64,000 bases of DNA from assembly GCA_947561715.1 (NCBI GenBank), contig OX387204.1, positions 9,491,001-9,555,000 on the forward strand, written 5' to 3'. Below the pieces are notes generated by a model, which saw only the letters and a program-made list of their open reading frames with translations, searched no databases and was not told the origin of the DNA. A program made the translations under genes and the position numbers. The first letter of the stretch is position 1. The number at the start of each line of letters is the position of its first letter. Positions 63,601 to 64,000 of this stretch are shown one piece after another. This DNA is from Ascidia mentula. Lineage: Eukaryota > Chordata > Ascidiacea > Phlebobranchia > Ascidiidae.

Positions 63601-64000
63601 ACATAGTTTTTGCAATGTATTGTTCATTCGTCATGGCATTTGTTGCATGTGCTGTCTTTCACAGCATCCATTCTTTTGTTGACCTATTTTGCAAAATCTT
63701 GAATTAAAGGCTATTTCATCTTGTTTAGTCATAATACATGAAATATAATTATTTTGTGGCCTAAGTACTGTATTTATTGCCACAGAAAGAAGTGGTCCAA
63801 TGCCGGTGGGTGATACTTCATACGAAAGGATTCCAATAAACCCACTGCTGAAACTGCCGCAACCAACAATGTATTTCCTGTATGTACTGCACTTGTTGAC
63901 ATGTACAGTAGTTCCTAATTGTGTTTGGGCCATTAAATTTCAATACAAAACACTTTGCAAGGTCTTGTGGGCCACTTAACAGCACTCTTTTCATGTCATT

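Larger units (their letters stand above)
48221..64000 (+). repeat. Tandem array of a 1,888-bp unit, about 8.4 copies
   Basis: Head-to-tail copies start at AGGACGCATATTGGTATTTC: 48221, 50109, 51997, 53885, 55773, 57661 (all full, spacing exactly 1,888), then a deleted copy at 59549-60605, a full copy at 60606, and a last one from 62494 cut by the window edge. The translated open frames are identical in every copy, so the units appear to be at or near 100% identity. Each unit is AT-rich and contains a diverged internal duplication of about 185 bp. No recognised gene, tRNA, rRNA or snRNA was seen in the unit. Confidence 0.97.

Noticed and set aside
48221-64000. CRISPR-like or rDNA/snRNA tandem array
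   Set aside because: The unit is 1.9 kb with no short direct repeat/spacer pattern and no recognisable rRNA, 5S, snRNA or histone sequence.

Overview
The window is animal nuclear DNA: AT-rich, with intron-split genes, metazoan-specific proteins (a Delta-type Notch ligand, INO80 with the animal C-terminal alanine-rich tail) and many transposon relics. I infer an invertebrate chordate, most likely a tunicate (ascidian). The gene sequences resemble chordate orthologues, introns are mostly short to moderate, and at least four genes have a 3' splice acceptor only 7-33 nt before the start codon, as expected where a spliced leader is trans-spliced. The species assignment is an inference and was not tested by any search.

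Layout. 1-4249 (-): mitochondrial-type alanyl-tRNA synthetase (AARS2), running off the left edge, with an editing domain that has lost its metal-binding motifs. 5938-16482 (+): a complete 32-exon INO80 chromatin-remodelling ATPase model, convergent with 16684-17563 (-), a ChaC-type gamma-glutamylcyclotransferase. 20599-25518 (-): a complete 9-exon Delta ligand (MNNL, DSL, nine EGF repeats, one membrane segment). 25519-36500: gene-poor, with a consensus-perfect hammerhead ribozyme (27642-27694), a long hairpin, a possible small membrane protein, a foldback element, a 2.5 kb Mutator-like transposon carrying a decayed Ulp1-protease/zinc-finger fragment, and hAT-type elements. 36512-41378 (+): a complete 10-exon TIMM50. 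42035-47300: a second copy of the Mutator-like end split by a TA-flanked MITE, then a decayed BEL/Pao retrotransposon. 48221-64000: a head-to-tail array of a 1,888-bp unit (seven full copies, one 1,057-bp deleted copy, one cut by the window edge).

The host genes are unrelated housekeeping or signalling genes (mitochondrial translation, chromatin remodelling, glutathione turnover, Notch signalling, mitochondrial protein import) and do not form an operon. Exon models were built by hand from splice sites. For AARS2 (up to the edge), INO80, CHAC, Delta and TIMM50 the summed exon lengths keep one reading frame throughout, which supports the boundaries.
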